Notes: a model not told the origin generated them from the letters alone. DNA of 64,000 bases from Pseudoalteromonas sp. P1-25 (GCF_001401805.1 NZ_LKDW01000005.1:62001-126000); one strand, 5' to 3'; shown: positions 15,737-25,786, counted from the first letter of the stretch. Program-made: numbers and translations.

Positions 15737-17620
15737 GTGCGACTTAAACTTGTTAGTCTATTAATTATATTGTCAGGGTTATCGGCCTGTAGCACAACCG
15801 AAAAACCAACTAAAAATAGCGATAGTACTAATGCCAGTGCGAATGCGCTGCAAAATCAAGCAACCAGTGCCGATGCTATTTATAAATTAGCCTTAAACCG
15901 CACCGGTGCAGACAAAATTCAATTACTTTACAGTGCCCGAGATGCCGCAATTTCGGAGCAAAGCTGGCCATTACTTGAAAATATTTGTAATGAGCTTGAG
16001 CAAACCCCAAGCGTTGATAAAATTCAAAACCGCTTATACATTGCTTATGCGCAAAAGCAGCAAAATAAAAACGATCAAGCACTCGTTATTTTACAATCGC
16101 TCGACGGCCAACTTAAACAGCCTGAGCACTTTGCTTGGCATCAATATTTAACTGCTAGCATTTATGCATCACAAAACTTTCCTAAGCGCGCTGCACCTTA
16201 CTTTTTTAGGGCCTCAGAAACAGCGAATAAAAACAACATTGAAATTCCTTCATTGCAACAAGCGCTTTGGGATAACTTAACTAAGCTGTCTTCTTATGCG
16301 CTAGAGCGCTTTAATCGTGGCTCTGTTATTCAACAAGGTTGGACTAATTTAGCTTTATATCATCAAGTCTATGCAAATAGCGGTGTAGAGCTTGACCAAG
16401 CCATTAATAACTGGCGTCGCCGTTACCCAGGGCACCCTGCAGTGGCTATTTTACCAGAGCAAGATGAAGCACTAGCCAACCTAGCTCCAGTTAACATTGA
16501 GCGTTTAGCTGTACTTTTACCGCAATCAGGCGCCAATGAGCGTTTAGGTGACGCCCTTAAAGCAGGCATTTTAGCAGGGCTTGATAAGCAAACTATTAGC
16601 GATACCGTTTTTATTGATGAAAACCTCTCAACTCAAGCGTTAAACGAGCAACTAAGCCAATTTAATCCAGACTTTGTGATTGGGCCATTATTAAAAGCGA
16701 ATATTGATAAACTTGCGCAAGCTAAAACACTTATCGATACGCCAACATTACACTTAAATACGTTTGATGGCGAACGACTCTCGCTGCAACACTACTTTTT
16801 TGCTTTAAACCCTGAACATGAAGTACAGCAAGCGCTGGAGCACTTTTTAGCTAAAGGTTATCAAAAGCCCATGCTATTAGCGCCTAATAATGCTAATGGT
16901 CAACGTTTGGTAGATTACTTTAATATTCAGTGGCAGCGCTATAGCGAAACCAAACCGCAAATTGGTTTTTATAACGATAACAAAGACATGCCAAACACAA
17001 TTACAAGCTTGTTAGAGGTCGATAAATCTAAGCAGCGTATTAAAATGGTTAAATCTTTATTTAAACAAGAAGTAGAAAGTGAAACCCGCTCACGTAGCGA
17101 TATCGATGCTATTTACATTTTAGGTGATGCCATAGAAACACGCCTGATAAAACCTTATTTAGATGTAAATGTCAGTACTTTTGCAGAGCGTATTCCATTG
17201 TACGCTAGCTCAAAAAGCCACAGTAAACAAATCGATCGTACCGACAAAGGCGATTTAGAAGGACTTTACTTTACAGAGCTGCCCTGGATGCTTAATTCAA
17301 CAGTTAAACAGCATAATTTACGCAACCAATACAACACGTTGTGGCCTGAAAATGCCGATATAAGCCAGCGCTTATTTGCTATGGCTTACGATGCAGTGTC
17401 GGTGCTAAGTGATATTAGGCAGCTGAGCATAATGCCCGGCAATAAGTTTACAGGCTTAAGTGGAAAGCTTTCGGTTAATACCAGTGGGCACATAGAGCGT
17501 ACGCTTGATTGGGCACAATACACAAATAGACGCATAAAAGCCGTACAACTAGAAACAAAGCAGCCCGTACCTTTATTTATGCAATCAGCCAACGAAAGCA
17601 CTTCGCTTACGTTTGATTAA
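15737..17620 (+). CDS. lpoA: Penicillin-binding protein activator, outer-membrane lipoprotein LpoA
   Basis: The 627-residue protein starts with GTG and has a lipoprotein signal ending in the lipobox LSAC (Cys at 18). A helical TPR-like N-terminal domain (about 40-240) precedes a periplasmic-binding-protein-like domain (about 255-600; IERLAVLLPQSGANERLGDALKAG), the known two-domain plan. LpoA reaches from the outer membrane to stimulate the transpeptidase PBP1A. It heads the lpoA-yraN-diaA-dolP series, and yraN follows after 12 bases. Confidence 0.95.
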   Translation: MRLKLVSLLIILSGLSACSTTEKPTKNSDSTNASANALQNQATSADAIYKLALNRTGADKIQLLYSARDAAISEQSWPLLENICNELEQTPSVDKIQNRLYIAYAQKQQNKNDQALVILQSLDGQLKQPEHFAWHQYLTASIYASQNFPKRAAPYFFRASETANKNNIEIPSLQQALWDNLTKLSSYALERFNRGSVIQQGWTNLALYHQVYANSGVELDQAINNWRRRYPGHPAVAILPEQDEALANLAPVNIERLAVLLPQSGANERLGDALKAGILAGLDKQTISDTVFIDENLSTQALNEQLSQFNPDFVIGPLLKANIDKLAQAKTLIDTPTLHLNTFDGERLSLQHYFFALNPEHEVQQALEHFLAKGYQKPMLLAPNNANGQRLVDYFNIQWQRYSETKPQIGFYNDNKDMPNTITSLLEVDKSKQRIKMVKSLFKQEVESETRSRSDIDAIYILGDAIETRLIKPYLDVNVSTFAERIPLYASSKSHSKQIDRTDKGDLEGLYFTELPWMLNSTVKQHNLRNQYNTLWPENADISQRLFAMAYDAVSVLSDIRQLSIMPGNKFTGLSGKLSVNTSGHIERTLDWAQYTNRRIKAVQLETKQPVPLFMQSANESTSLTFD

Positions 17621-17632
17621 TCTGGAGCGGCT

Positions 17633-18004
17633 ATGTCGTGGTTTAAAGCGCTGTGGCAAAATAGCAGAGAAAAAGGCCAGTACTATGAACGCCAAGCAGA
17701 AAAATACTTAATCCGTGAGGGGCTAACGCCTATTGAGCGTAATTATTATTGCCCCTTTGGTGAGCTTGATGTGATTATGAAACACGGCGATACGCTTGTA
17801 TTTGTGGAAGTTAAGTTTCGTAAAAACAATGCCAGAGGCGGCGCAAATTATGCCCTTGGTGCACAAAAACAAGCGCGATTAAAACGTACTATTTATCACT
17901 ACTTGGCAGCAAAAAACTTAACTAATCAGCCTATCAGAGCCGACTATGTAGCCATTACAGGTCAAGGGGCTGGCAATATAAACTGGATTAAAAACGTACT
18001 TTAG
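17633..18004 (+). CDS. yraN: YraN family protein (UPF0102), endonuclease-like fold
   Basis: The 123-residue protein has the family's core GELDVIMKHGDTLVFVEVKFR (about 43-63), in which the Asp and E-x-K residues match a restriction-endonuclease-like active site. Its activity has not been established. A GGAG site about 8 bases ahead supports the ATG. It sits between lpoA and diaA as in other gammaproteobacteria, and its position suggests cotranscription with lpoA. Confidence 0.93.
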   Translation: MSWFKALWQNSREKGQYYERQAEKYLIREGLTPIERNYYCPFGELDVIMKHGDTLVFVEVKFRKNNARGGANYALGAQKQARLKRTIYHYLAAKNLTNQPIRADYVAITGQGAGNINWIKNVL

Positions 18005-18074
18005 AATTATCCACAAACAGATTAGTAAAACGTCCAGCAACATACAAAAATGACGAATAAATTATTGGTAGTCT

Positions 18075-18668
18075 ATGCAAGATACAATTAAAGAAATTTT
18101 CACAGAGAGCATTCAAGTACAAATAGCAGCAGGCGAAGTACTGCCCAGCGCACTTGAGTCTGCGGCATTTACCATTGCACAAAGTTTAATTAATGGGAAT
18201 AAACTTCTTTGCTGTGGCACAACAAACTGCCATATGTTAGCGCAGCACATAGCCGGCGTATTAGTTAATCACTACGAAACTGAGCGCCCCTGTTTACCTG
18301 CTATTGCGCTATCTCAAGAAAACATTAATTTAGGACAAAATAGCCAGGTGGATGAGCATGATACCTTTGCTCGCCAAGTACGCGCCTTTGCACAACAAGG
18401 CGACTTACTACTTGCGCTTGCCATTAATGGTAACGAAAAACATATTATTTCTGCTGTAGAGGCTGCACTTACTAAAGATATGAAGGTCATAGTGATGGTA
18501 GGTGATGACGGTGGAGAACTTGTTGGCTTATTAGGCCCTAATGATGTAGAAATTCGTACGCCTTCTAAGCGACCTAGCCGCATTATTGAATCTCACTTAG
18601 TTAACTTACATTGTTTAAGTGAACTGGTTGATTTAACTCTTTTCCCGCAGGATGAAAATTATGTTTAA
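18075..18668 (+). CDS. diaA: DnaA initiator-associating protein DiaA (SIS domain)
   Basis: The 197-residue protein is a single SIS (sugar isomerase) domain with GNKLLCCGTTNCHMLAQHIAGVLVN (about 41-65) and the family SQENINLGQNSQ segment. In E. coli the DiaA tetramer binds DnaA and promotes assembly on oriC, which helps initiation timing. It differs from GmhA, which has the same fold, by its place between yraN and dolP. The last codons overlap the first start candidate of the next gene. Confidence 0.92.
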   Translation: MQDTIKEIFTESIQVQIAAGEVLPSALESAAFTIAQSLINGNKLLCCGTTNCHMLAQHIAGVLVNHYETERPCLPAIALSQENINLGQNSQVDEHDTFARQVRAFAQQGDLLLALAINGNEKHIISAVEAALTKDMKVIVMVGDDGGELVGLLGPNDVEIRTPSKRPSRIIESHLVNLHCLSELVDLTLFPQDENYV

Positions 18669-19227
18669 ACGCTCTCTTATTGTTTTAGGTACTGTTGTTT
18701 TACTGCAAGGCTGTGCAGCCGCAGTGGTTGCAGGAACAGCTGGTGCAGTAACTGCAGCAAATGATCGCCGTACAATTGGCTCTCAAATAGATGATAATAA
18801 TATAGAAATTAAAGCCAGTATTGCGCTGAGTGAAGTTGAACGATTAGAAAAGTTTGCTAATGTAGACGCTATAAGCGTAAATGGCATTGTTTTATTAGTT
18901 GGGCAAGTCGCCAATCAAGAAATGAAAAACCAAGCTCAGCAAAGCATTGAGGGGCTTTCAGGTATACGTAAAATACACAATCAAATTAGGATTGGCTCTA
19001 ATATTGGTATTACCACACAAACACACGACTCATGGTTAACTTCTAAAGTAAAAGCGCAGCTGCTAACAGCGAAAGATATTCCAAGTAATAATATTAAAGT
19101 AGTAACAGAAAACGCTGAAGTATTTTTAATGGGCTTAGTATCTGAGTCTGAGTCTAACCAAGCGGTTAATATTGCACGCAATGTATCAGGTGTAGAGCGC
19201 GTTATTAAAGTGTTTGAATATTTATAA
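18652..19227 (+). CDS. dolP: Outer-membrane lipoprotein with two BON domains, DolP (YraP)
   Basis: The 191-residue reading has a lipobox LLQGC and two BON domains (about 50-115 and 125-191; VLLVGQVANQEMKNQA and VFLMGLVSESESNQA). The second start, ATG at 18661, is better placed: AGGA lies 8 bases ahead of it and the first ATG has no clear site, giving 188 residues. DolP sits at the division site, binds anionic phospholipid and supports BAM function and envelope integrity. A strong terminator follows directly. Confidence 0.94.
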   Translation: MKIMFKRSLIVLGTVVLLQGCAAAVVAGTAGAVTAANDRRTIGSQIDDNNIEIKASIALSEVERLEKFANVDAISVNGIVLLVGQVANQEMKNQAQQSIEGLSGIRKIHNQIRIGSNIGITTQTHDSWLTSKVKAQLLTAKDIPSNNIKVVTENAEVFLMGLVSESESNQAVNIARNVSGVERVIKVFEYL

Positions 19228-19237
19228 AAGCACATAA

Positions 19238-19264
19238 AAAAACCGCTAAATTAGCGGTTTTTTT
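19238..19264 (+). terminator. Terminator of the lpoA-dolP operon
   Basis: The stem AACCGCTAA/TTAGCGGTT is followed by seven T and preceded by A residues, so it can also act on the convergent sspB transcript. Confidence 0.88.
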
Positions 19265-19275
19265 GTATTTAAACG

Positions 19276-19716
19276 TTACTTAATAACGCGTAAATGCGAA
19301 CCTTTTTTCTTTTCTGGCTTTTCTGGCGGCGGAGTCTCATCAATAAGTTCATCTGATGTCTCTACACTTTCAAGCTCAGGTACAAAATCGTCTTCGTCCT
19401 CTAAAAACTCTTCTGCGGTAAAGACTGTTCCTTCGCCATTTTCACGCGCATAAATAGCAAGTACTGCACCTAAAGGCACATATACCTGCATTGGCTGCCC
19501 ACCAAAGCGCGCATTAAAGCTTAGCTGCTCCATATCTAACGAAAACCCAGTTACGGCTGAAGGGCTAATATTAAGCACTATTTGGCCATCTTGTACAAAC
19601 TGCGTAGGCACTTGCACTGCTGGGTAATCTGCGTCCACCACTAAATGCGGTGTGCACTCGTTATCTACGATCCAATCAAAAAAAGCACGTAATAAATAAG
19701 GACGATTAGGCGTCAT
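19276..19716 (-). CDS. sspB: ClpXP protease specificity-enhancing factor SspB
   Basis: The 146-residue protein has an N-terminal substrate-binding domain (about 1-105) and an acidic linker ending in a short basic tail (GSHLRVIK), the ClpX-docking peptide. SspB binds the ssrA tag and delivers stalled-ribosome products to ClpXP. The start overlaps the sspA stop by one base. The linker here is rich in Glu, Asp and Pro, as in other members. Confidence 0.95.
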   Translation of the reverse strand: MTPNRPYLLRAFFDWIVDNECTPHLVVDADYPAVQVPTQFVQDGQIVLNISPSAVTGFSLDMEQLSFNARFGGQPMQVYVPLGAVLAIYARENGEGTVFTAEEFLEDEDDFVPELESVETSDELIDETPPPEKPEKKKGSHLRVIK

Positions 19717-20342
19717 TATAAACGGATCTCACGCTCTGCTTCAGTTAAAGAAGCTTGGAATGACTCACGCTCAAATAAGCGTATCATGTACTCTTTTAGC
19801 TCTTTAGCGCCAGAGCCATTAAGCTCAATACCAAGCTCTGGTAAACGCCATAATAGCGGTGCTAAGTAACAATCTACTAAGCTAAACTCTTCACTCATAA
19901 AGTAAGGTGCTTCGTTAAAGATTGGTGCAATTGCAAGTAGTGCTTCTGTTAGCTCTTTACGAGCTTGTTCAGCATCTGCAGTATTGTTATTGATTTTTTC
20001 AGCTAAGCTGTACCAATCAGTATCAATACGGTGCATCATTAAACGGCTACGACCACGCATTACCGGATAAACAGGCATTAGTGGAGGATGAGGGAAACGT
20101 TCATCAAGGTATTCCATGATGATGTTTGCCTGATATAAGCCAAGCTCACGGTCAATCAGTGTCGGTACTGTACCATAAGGGTTAATTTCGTGAAGTGCCT
20201 CTGGCAAGTTATCCTTTTCAGCCAAATGAATATCTACACTTACACCTTTTTCTGCAAGTACAATACGTACTTGGTGGCTATACATACAGTTAGCACCAGA
20301 AAAAAGGGTCATTACAGGGCGCTTATTGGCAGCTACGGCCAT
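19716..20342 (-). CDS. sspA: Stringent starvation protein A (GST-like RNA polymerase-associated protein)
   Basis: The 208-residue protein has a thioredoxin-like N-terminal domain (MTLFSGANCMYSHQVRIVLAEKG) and an all-helical C-terminal GST domain (PHPPLMPVYPVMRGRSRLM). SspA binds sigma-70 RNA polymerase and alters transcription in stationary phase and acid stress; it lacks GST catalytic activity. It lies downstream of the cytochrome bc1 genes and pairs with sspB. Confidence 0.95.
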   Translation of the reverse strand: MAVAANKRPVMTLFSGANCMYSHQVRIVLAEKGVSVDIHLAEKDNLPEALHEINPYGTVPTLIDRELGLYQANIIMEYLDERFPHPPLMPVYPVMRGRSRLMMHRIDTDWYSLAEKINNNTADAEQARKELTEALLAIAPIFNEAPYFMSEEFSLVDCYLAPLLWRLPELGIELNGSGAKELKEYMIRLFERESFQASLTEAEREIRL

Positions 20343-20422
20343 GCCTATACCTCCATTAAATAACTAAAACAGCAATAGGGGCTTAAGCCCCTATTGCAAA
20401 ATTACCTTGTAAAATGCTCAAA

Positions 20423-21172
20423 TTAATGAACATCTCTCCAGTATTCTTTCTTAAGCATAAATGCCAAGATAAACAGGATAACTAAAAACCCGATTACCTT
20501 AATACCTAACGCTTCTGACTCAAGGCGTGTAGGCTCACCTACATACTCTAAGAAATTCGTTAAATCACGAACAGCTTGATCGTATTCATCAACGCTTAGC
20601 TCGCCCTTACCATCTGTTTCAGTACCAACAACCTTGATGACTGTTTCACCGTGTTGTTCTACTTCTTCAGTAATAGGTGTAGGTAAACCTTGTAGCTCTT
20701 GAAGAACATGTGGCATACCTACTGATGGAAATAACGTATTATTAACACCAAACGGACGTGATTCGTCTTTGTAAAACGATTTTAAGTAAGTATAAATCCA
20801 ATCACTACCGCGCACACGCGCCACATTTGTTAAGTCCGGCGGAGCCGCTCCAAACCATTTTGCAGCGTCATCTTTAGTGATAGCGTTAAGAATATGACCA
20901 CCTACTTTTGAACCGTCAAAAATTAGCTGCTCTTTACCAAGCTCTGTCGGAATACCAATATCGCGGAAAGTACGTTCATAACGTTGGTACTGCATTTGGT
21001 GACAACCAAGGCAGTAATTCATGAACAACTTAGCGCCGCGTTGCAAAGAAGGTTGATCAGATATATCGTTACCCGCTTCCATTAAAGGAACTGACGGCCC
21101 TGCAGCCATAACCATATTAGGCAGCAAGTTTACTGATAAAGCAAATATACCGATAATTAGCTTTTTCATCAT
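20423..21172 (-). CDS. petC: Ubiquinol-cytochrome c reductase, cytochrome c1 subunit
   Basis: The 249-residue protein has a signal peptide (to about 23), a single heme-c motif CLGCH (about 54-58), a methionine ligand region around GMPHVL and a C-terminal membrane anchor (IKVIGFLVILFILAFMLKKEYW). It passes electrons from the Rieske centre to soluble cytochromes. Its ATG overlaps the cytochrome b stop as ATGA, so the subunits are made in a coupled way. Confidence 0.96.
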   Translation of the reverse strand: MMKKLIIGIFALSVNLLPNMVMAAGPSVPLMEAGNDISDQPSLQRGAKLFMNYCLGCHQMQYQRYERTFRDIGIPTELGKEQLIFDGSKVGGHILNAITKDDAAKWFGAAPPDLTNVARVRGSDWIYTYLKSFYKDESRPFGVNNTLFPSVGMPHVLQELQGLPTPITEEVEQHGETVIKVVGTETDGKGELSVDEYDQAVRDLTNFLEYVGEPTRLESEALGIKVIGFLVILFILAFMLKKEYWRDVH

Positions 21173-22434
21173 TTCGTTAACCTCTCAGGCAATGGCTTAG
21201 TTTTTTCATTCTTACTGTATACAAATAACAGTACGAAGAACATAAAGTAAGTCACAGTACAGACTTGAGAAATTATCGTTTTCAAGTCAGTTTGTGGAGT
21301 TGCACCCACCCAACCTAAAAGAACGAAAGTTACAACAAAACCTGCAATGTTCCACTTGTGGAAGCCACAACGGTAACGAACCGATTTAACACGACCACGG
21401 TCAATCCAAGGTAACAATGCTAGTACCACTATAGACGCACCCATAGCCGCAACACCCATTAACTTGTCTGGGATAGCACGAAGGATTGCATAAAATGGCG
21501 TAAAGTACCAAACAGGGAAAATATGCTCAGGTGTTTTAAGTGGATTTGCCGCTTCAAAGTTTGGCGCTTCAAGGAAGAAACCATTCATTGCAGGCATAAA
21601 GAATACTACCCAACAAAACAAAATCAAGAAGCCAACAACACCCACAATATCTTTTACTGTGTAGTATGGGTGGAACGGTATCGCATCAACAATATCTTTC
21701 TTGCTGGTGTAATACTCATGGAATTTAAATTTAGGCTTATCTTCTTCAGCTACAGTGCCTTTTTTGCGTTTTATTTCAACACCGTCAGGGTTGTTAGAAC
21801 CCACTTCGTGAAGAGCAACAATGTGCAAGAACACTAAAATAACAATAACCAATGGTAGGGCAATAACGTGTAATGCAAAGAAGCGATTAAGCGTTGCACC
21901 CGATATTACGTAGTCACCACGGATCCAAAGTGTTAAGTCATCACCAATAACCGGGATAGCCCCAAATAGTGAAATAATTACCTGTGCACCCCAGAACGAC
22001 ATTTGTCCCCATGGTAGTAAGTAACCCATGAAGGCTTCAGCCATTAACGCTAAGAAAATAAACATACCAAATAGCCACAGTAATTCACGTGGTTTTTGGT
22101 AAGAACCGTAGATCATGCCACGGAACATATGCAGATATACAACGATAAAGAACGCAGATGCACCCGTTGAGTGTAAATAACGTAATAGCCAACCGTATTC
22201 CACATCACGCATGATGTACTCTACTGATGCAAAAGCGCCCTCAGCAGATGGAACAAAGTTCATCGTTAGCCAAATACCTGTAAGGATTTGGTTTACCAGT
22301 ACTAACATAGCTAGTGAGCCAAAAAAGTACCAGAAGTTAAAGTTTTTAGGTGCTGGGTACTGTGCAATGTGCATGTTCCAAACACGTGTCATTGGGATAC
22401 GGTCGTCAATCCAACCAATCAGCTTACCAAACAT
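21169..22434 (-). CDS. petB: Ubiquinol-cytochrome c reductase, cytochrome b subunit
   Basis: The 421-residue membrane protein has eight helices, the heme-ligating histidines (RYLHSTGASAFF, YLHMFRG and FALHVIALPLVIVILVFLHIVALHEVG) and the PEHIFPVWYFTPFYAILR variant of the PEWY motif at the quinol-oxidation site. It forms the redox core of the bc1 complex. Its start shares one base with the Rieske stop. Confidence 0.97.
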   Translation of the reverse strand: MFGKLIGWIDDRIPMTRVWNMHIAQYPAPKNFNFWYFFGSLAMLVLVNQILTGIWLTMNFVPSAEGAFASVEYIMRDVEYGWLLRYLHSTGASAFFIVVYLHMFRGMIYGSYQKPRELLWLFGMFIFLALMAEAFMGYLLPWGQMSFWGAQVIISLFGAIPVIGDDLTLWIRGDYVISGATLNRFFALHVIALPLVIVILVFLHIVALHEVGSNNPDGVEIKRKKGTVAEEDKPKFKFHEYYTSKKDIVDAIPFHPYYTVKDIVGVVGFLILFCWVVFFMPAMNGFFLEAPNFEAANPLKTPEHIFPVWYFTPFYAILRAIPDKLMGVAAMGASIVVLALLPWIDRGRVKSVRYRCGFHKWNIAGFVVTFVLLGWVGATPQTDLKTIISQVCTVTYFMFFVLLFVYSKNEKTKPLPERLTK

Positions 22435-23024
22435 TAGGCTACCCCTTTTTCTTCGCCCACTAAAATAGTGGTATCATCAAGAAAAGTATAAGGTGGTATT
22501 TCTAAGTTTAATGGTGCTGGTACTGATTGAAATACTCGTCCAGCCATATCAAATTTAGAACCGTGACACGGACAGAAAAATCCATCGTCAGTGCCCTCAA
22601 CTTTCTCACCAAAGTTACCTTGTAAGAAACCTGGCGAGCACCCTAAATGCGTACAAATACCCACAGCGACAAATATCTCTGGGCGTAATGAACGGTAATC
22701 ATTTGTTGATGATTCTAGTTGTTGTGGCTCTTGCGATTGCGGATCACGAAGTTGACCTTCATGTTCTTTCATCTGCTCAAGCATTTTAGGGGTACGTGAT
22801 ACAACCCATACAGGTTTACCACGCCACTCGACACGTATTAATTGCCCTGGCTCAAGTTTGCTGATATCTACTTCTACAGGCGCACCCGCAGATTTAGCTC
22901 GCTCACTTGGATTCCAAGACGCAATAAAAGGAACAGCAGCCCCAGCCGCACCAACACCACCTACAACAGAGGTAGCTATGGTTAAAAAGCGACGTCGGCC
23001 ATTGTCTACAGGCGCATTGCTCAT
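22434..23024 (-). CDS. petA: Ubiquinol-cytochrome c reductase, Rieske iron-sulfur subunit
   Basis: The 196-residue protein begins with a twin-arginine signal (NGRRRFLTIATSVVG) that also serves as membrane anchor, and has the 2Fe-2S motifs CTHLGCSP and CPCHGSKFD. It takes the first electron from quinol. It is the promoter-proximal gene of petABC, which continues toward sspA and sspB. Confidence 0.97.
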   Translation of the reverse strand: MSNAPVDNGRRRFLTIATSVVGGVGAAGAAVPFIASWNPSERAKSAGAPVEVDISKLEPGQLIRVEWRGKPVWVVSRTPKMLEQMKEHEGQLRDPQSQEPQQLESSTNDYRSLRPEIFVAVGICTHLGCSPGFLQGNFGEKVEGTDDGFFCPCHGSKFDMAGRVFQSVPAPLNLEIPPYTFLDDTTILVGEEKGVA

Positions 23025-23532
23025 CCACTTATCTCCACTATGATTCTCAACACTTGCTATATTGAGAACATCAGTTACAGCAGGTTAATTTTTCAAAAAT
23101 TTTAAAATAGAAGCGATCATAATTAAAACCCTTGATTAAAACAAGGTTATTCACAGCCTCACGCTCGAATAACCCGACTTGATCAACAGGTTGATAAAGT
23201 AAGCTCGAGAATAAAGCCGAATGACTATAATAGCGCTTCTGTAAAAACAATATACTGACCAAGATCAACCCCACTAAGAGGAAACAGATAAACTGTACAT
23301 GGTGATGTTGAACTTGCTCATACTACTTGCCAGCCAATTGTAGCAAAAAATTCCACCAATTAACTGATGGATTTACACTAATTGCGATAATTATTTAACT
23401 TTTTTGCAGTGAAATGGGTGTTTTTTAACTTTCGTACATTAAATACGCGGTAAATACAAAATATGATCAGCGCCTGGCCTTAAAAAAGGAGGCTGGAGGT
23501 AGGTAAGTACTTAAATTTAAATGCCAAAAACA
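23025..23532. other. Intergenic region between rpsI and petA with inverted repeats
   Basis: About 500 bases hold no convincing gene. An 8-bp inverted repeat (GGTTATTC at 23145-23152 and GAATAACC at 23167-23174) and, just after it, ATCAAC-AG-GTTGAT lie upstream of petA and could be regulatory. The promoter of petABC must be here; I cannot place it firmly. Confidence 0.4.
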
Positions 23533-23557
23533 AAAAACCCAGCATAAGCTGGGTTTT
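23533..23557 (-). terminator. Terminator of rplM-rpsI
   Basis: The stem AAACCCAGC/GCTGGGTTT with a 4-base loop lies about 25 bases after the rpsI stop, with T and A runs on both sides. Nearly the same hairpin ends rpmG at 61110-61135. Confidence 0.88.
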
Positions 23558-23579
23558 TGAATTCTTGATAACGTAAAAA

Positions 23580-23969
23580 TTAACGTTTTGAGAACTGTGG
23601 ACGCTTACGCGCTTTCTTAAGACCCACTTTCTTACGTTCAACTTTACGTGCATCACGTGTAACAAAACCTGCTTTACGAAGTTGTGGACGTAATGACTCG
23701 TCAAACTCCATAAGTGCACGAGTGATACCGTGACGGATAGCACCAGCTTGACCAGTTGTACCACCACCGGCAACGGTGATGTGAAGGTCAAATTTTTCAG
23801 TCATGTCAACAAGCTCAAGAGCTTGACGAACAACCATGCGTGCTGTTTCGCGACCAAAGTACTCTTCTAAAGAGCGCTTGTTGATTACGATGTTACCAGT
23901 GCCTGGGCGTAAGAATACGCGAGCACTTGAACTTTTACGACGACCTGTACCGTAGTATTGATTTGCCAT
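23580..23969 (-). CDS. rpsI: 30S ribosomal protein S9
   Basis: The 129-residue protein opens with [20 protein letters not shown] and ends with the basic tail [12 protein letters not shown], whose terminal Arg reaches the P-site tRNA. S9 belongs to the head of the small subunit. It is 11 bases downstream of rplM, the universal pair. Confidence 0.98.
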   Translation of the reverse strand: MANQYYGTGRRKSSSARVFLRPGTGNIVINKRSLEEYFGRETARMVVRQALELVDMTEKFDLHITVAGGGTTGQAGAIRHGITRALMEFDESLRPQLRKAGFVTRDARKVERKKVGLKKARKRPQFSKR

Positions 23970-23980
23970 GATAGTGCTCC

Positions 23981-24409
23981 TTAAATGTCTAGAACCTGAG
24001 GCTGTTGTGCAGCATGGTTGTGCTCAGTACCTGCGTAAACTTTAAGTTTACGGTACATTGCGCGGCCTAAAGGACCACGTGGCAACATGCCTTTAACAGC
24101 TTTTTCGATGATCATTTCAGGCTTTGCAGCTTGAAGTTTATCAAAAGTAGTAGACTTAAGACCACCTGGGAAACCAGTATGAGCGTAGTACACTTTATCT
24201 TTGAATTTGTTACCAGTTACAGTAACTTTCTCAGCGTTGATAACGATGATGTAATCACCAGTATCTACGTGTGGAGTGTATTCAGCTTTATGCTTACCGC
24301 GTAGGCGATGAGCGATTTCAGTAGCGATGCGACCTAAAGTTTTACCTTCAGCGTCAACTACGTACCAGTCACGTTTTACTGTTTCTGGTTTAGCAACAAA
24401 CGTTTTCAT
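23981..24409 (-). CDS. rplM: 50S ribosomal protein L13
   Basis: The 142-residue protein has the usual bacterial length and signatures ([38 protein letters not shown]). L13 is an early assembly protein of the large subunit. The 288 bases upstream to zapE contain no gene; they must carry the operon promoter and leader. Confidence 0.98.
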   Translation of the reverse strand: MKTFVAKPETVKRDWYVVDAEGKTLGRIATEIAHRLRGKHKAEYTPHVDTGDYIIVINAEKVTVTGNKFKDKVYYAHTGFPGGLKSTTFDKLQAAKPEMIIEKAVKGMLPRGPLGRAMYRKLKVYAGTEHNHAAQQPQVLDI

Positions 24410-24697
24410 TTATAAAAATCCAATGTTTTTCAATTAAAACCACAGGCAGTTATTATTAACTACCGCTCTAAGTATGCTATAACCCCTTCGAGTTTTAGAC
24501 TTTAGCGCCGCTCACAAGTGGCTAAACTATATGAGGACATAGAACGCAACGTGGCAGACGCGGGAGTATACCAGCACTTAAAACACATTGCTACCGAGCG
24601 GTTGTTTTTTCCACAAGAAAATTACAAAAATTTATGTATTGATATAAAAACACAATAAAGCCGGTTAAAAGAGTTATTACGCGCTTATAAACTGGCG

Positions 24698-25786
24698 CTA
24701 CGATAAATGCTCTTTTGCTAAATACTCTAATGACTGCATTTCTTGAAGGCGACTAATACAACGTTTAAATTCAAAGTTAAGGTTGCCCTGCGTATATAGC
24801 TCAATAATTGGCTTTTCAGCCGAAATAATCAAGGTGACATGGCGCTCGTAAAATTCATCCACTAAGGCTATAAAGCGCCTAGCTGCATCGTCATTATTTT
24901 GCCCAAGCTGTTTTACATTAGAAAGTATAACGGTGTTATATAAACGGCTAATTTCCATGTAATCGACTTGGCTACGTGCGGTTTCGCACAATTCGCTAAA
25001 TTCAAACATCACTACACACTTAGCCACTTTGCGTGTGTTGATTAAGCGCCCTTCTATTTCTATGGGTTGGTCACATTCCCCCGCCTCTGGCGAGAGTTTA
25101 TCAAAATATTCAAATAAGTTTTTATCGGCTTGCTCATCTAATGGGCTGTGAAATATTTCGGCTTGCTCAAGGGTACGCAAGCGATAATCAATACCAGAGT
25201 CTACGTTTACTATTTCTGTGTTCGCTTTTACCAGTTCAATGGCCGGAATAAAACGCGCACGTTGCAGGCCGTTTTTATATAAATCATCAGGTACTATATT
25301 AGAGGTAGCGACTAATACGATATTGCGTGCAAATAATGCCTGCATTAAGCCGCCGAGTAACATGGCATCGGTAATATCTTGCACAAAAAATTCATCAAAA
25401 CAGATAATGTCGGTTTCGGCTTTAAATATGTCGGCAACAATTTCTAGCGGGTTACTTTTATTATTGAGTTTTTTTAGTTCATCGTGAACTCGGTGCATAA
25501 AGCGATGAAAATGCACGCGCATTTTACGCTCACCTGGCAGTGCCTCATAAAAGGTATCGACTAGGTAGGTTTTACCACGCCCTACACCGCCCCAAAAATA
25601 AAGCCCTTTTATTGGCTCAGGTTCGTTTTTATTAAACAACTTTGCAAAAAAACCTTGCTGCTGCGGTTTTTTATTTGTCAGGTCATCGTATAAACGTTGT
25701 AAATGGCGCACTGCATTTTCTTGTGCTTGGTCATGTACAAAGTCATCGCGCTTAAGATCTTGCTGGTAAGTTTGCCAAGGAGTCAT
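24698..25786 (-). CDS. zapE: Cell division ATPase ZapE (AFG1 family)
   Basis: The 362-residue AAA-type ATPase has Walker A GGVGRGKTYLVD (about 65-76), Walker B IICFDEFFVQDI (about 132) and the family end region RCISRLQEMQS. ZapE associates with the Z ring under low oxygen or heat stress in E. coli. It is divergent from zapG, the common layout between rplM and degQ in gammaproteobacteria. Confidence 0.95.
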   Translation of the reverse strand: MTPWQTYQQDLKRDDFVHDQAQENAVRHLQRLYDDLTNKKPQQQGFFAKLFNKNEPEPIKGLYFWGGVGRGKTYLVDTFYEALPGERKMRVHFHRFMHRVHDELKKLNNKSNPLEIVADIFKAETDIICFDEFFVQDITDAMLLGGLMQALFARNIVLVATSNIVPDDLYKNGLQRARFIPAIELVKANTEIVNVDSGIDYRLRTLEQAEIFHSPLDEQADKNLFEYFDKLSPEAGECDQPIEIEGRLINTRKVAKCVVMFEFSELCETARSQVDYMEISRLYNTVILSNVKQLGQNNDDAARRFIALVDEFYERHVTLIISAEKPIIELYTQGNLNFEFKRCISRLQEMQSLEYLAKEHLS

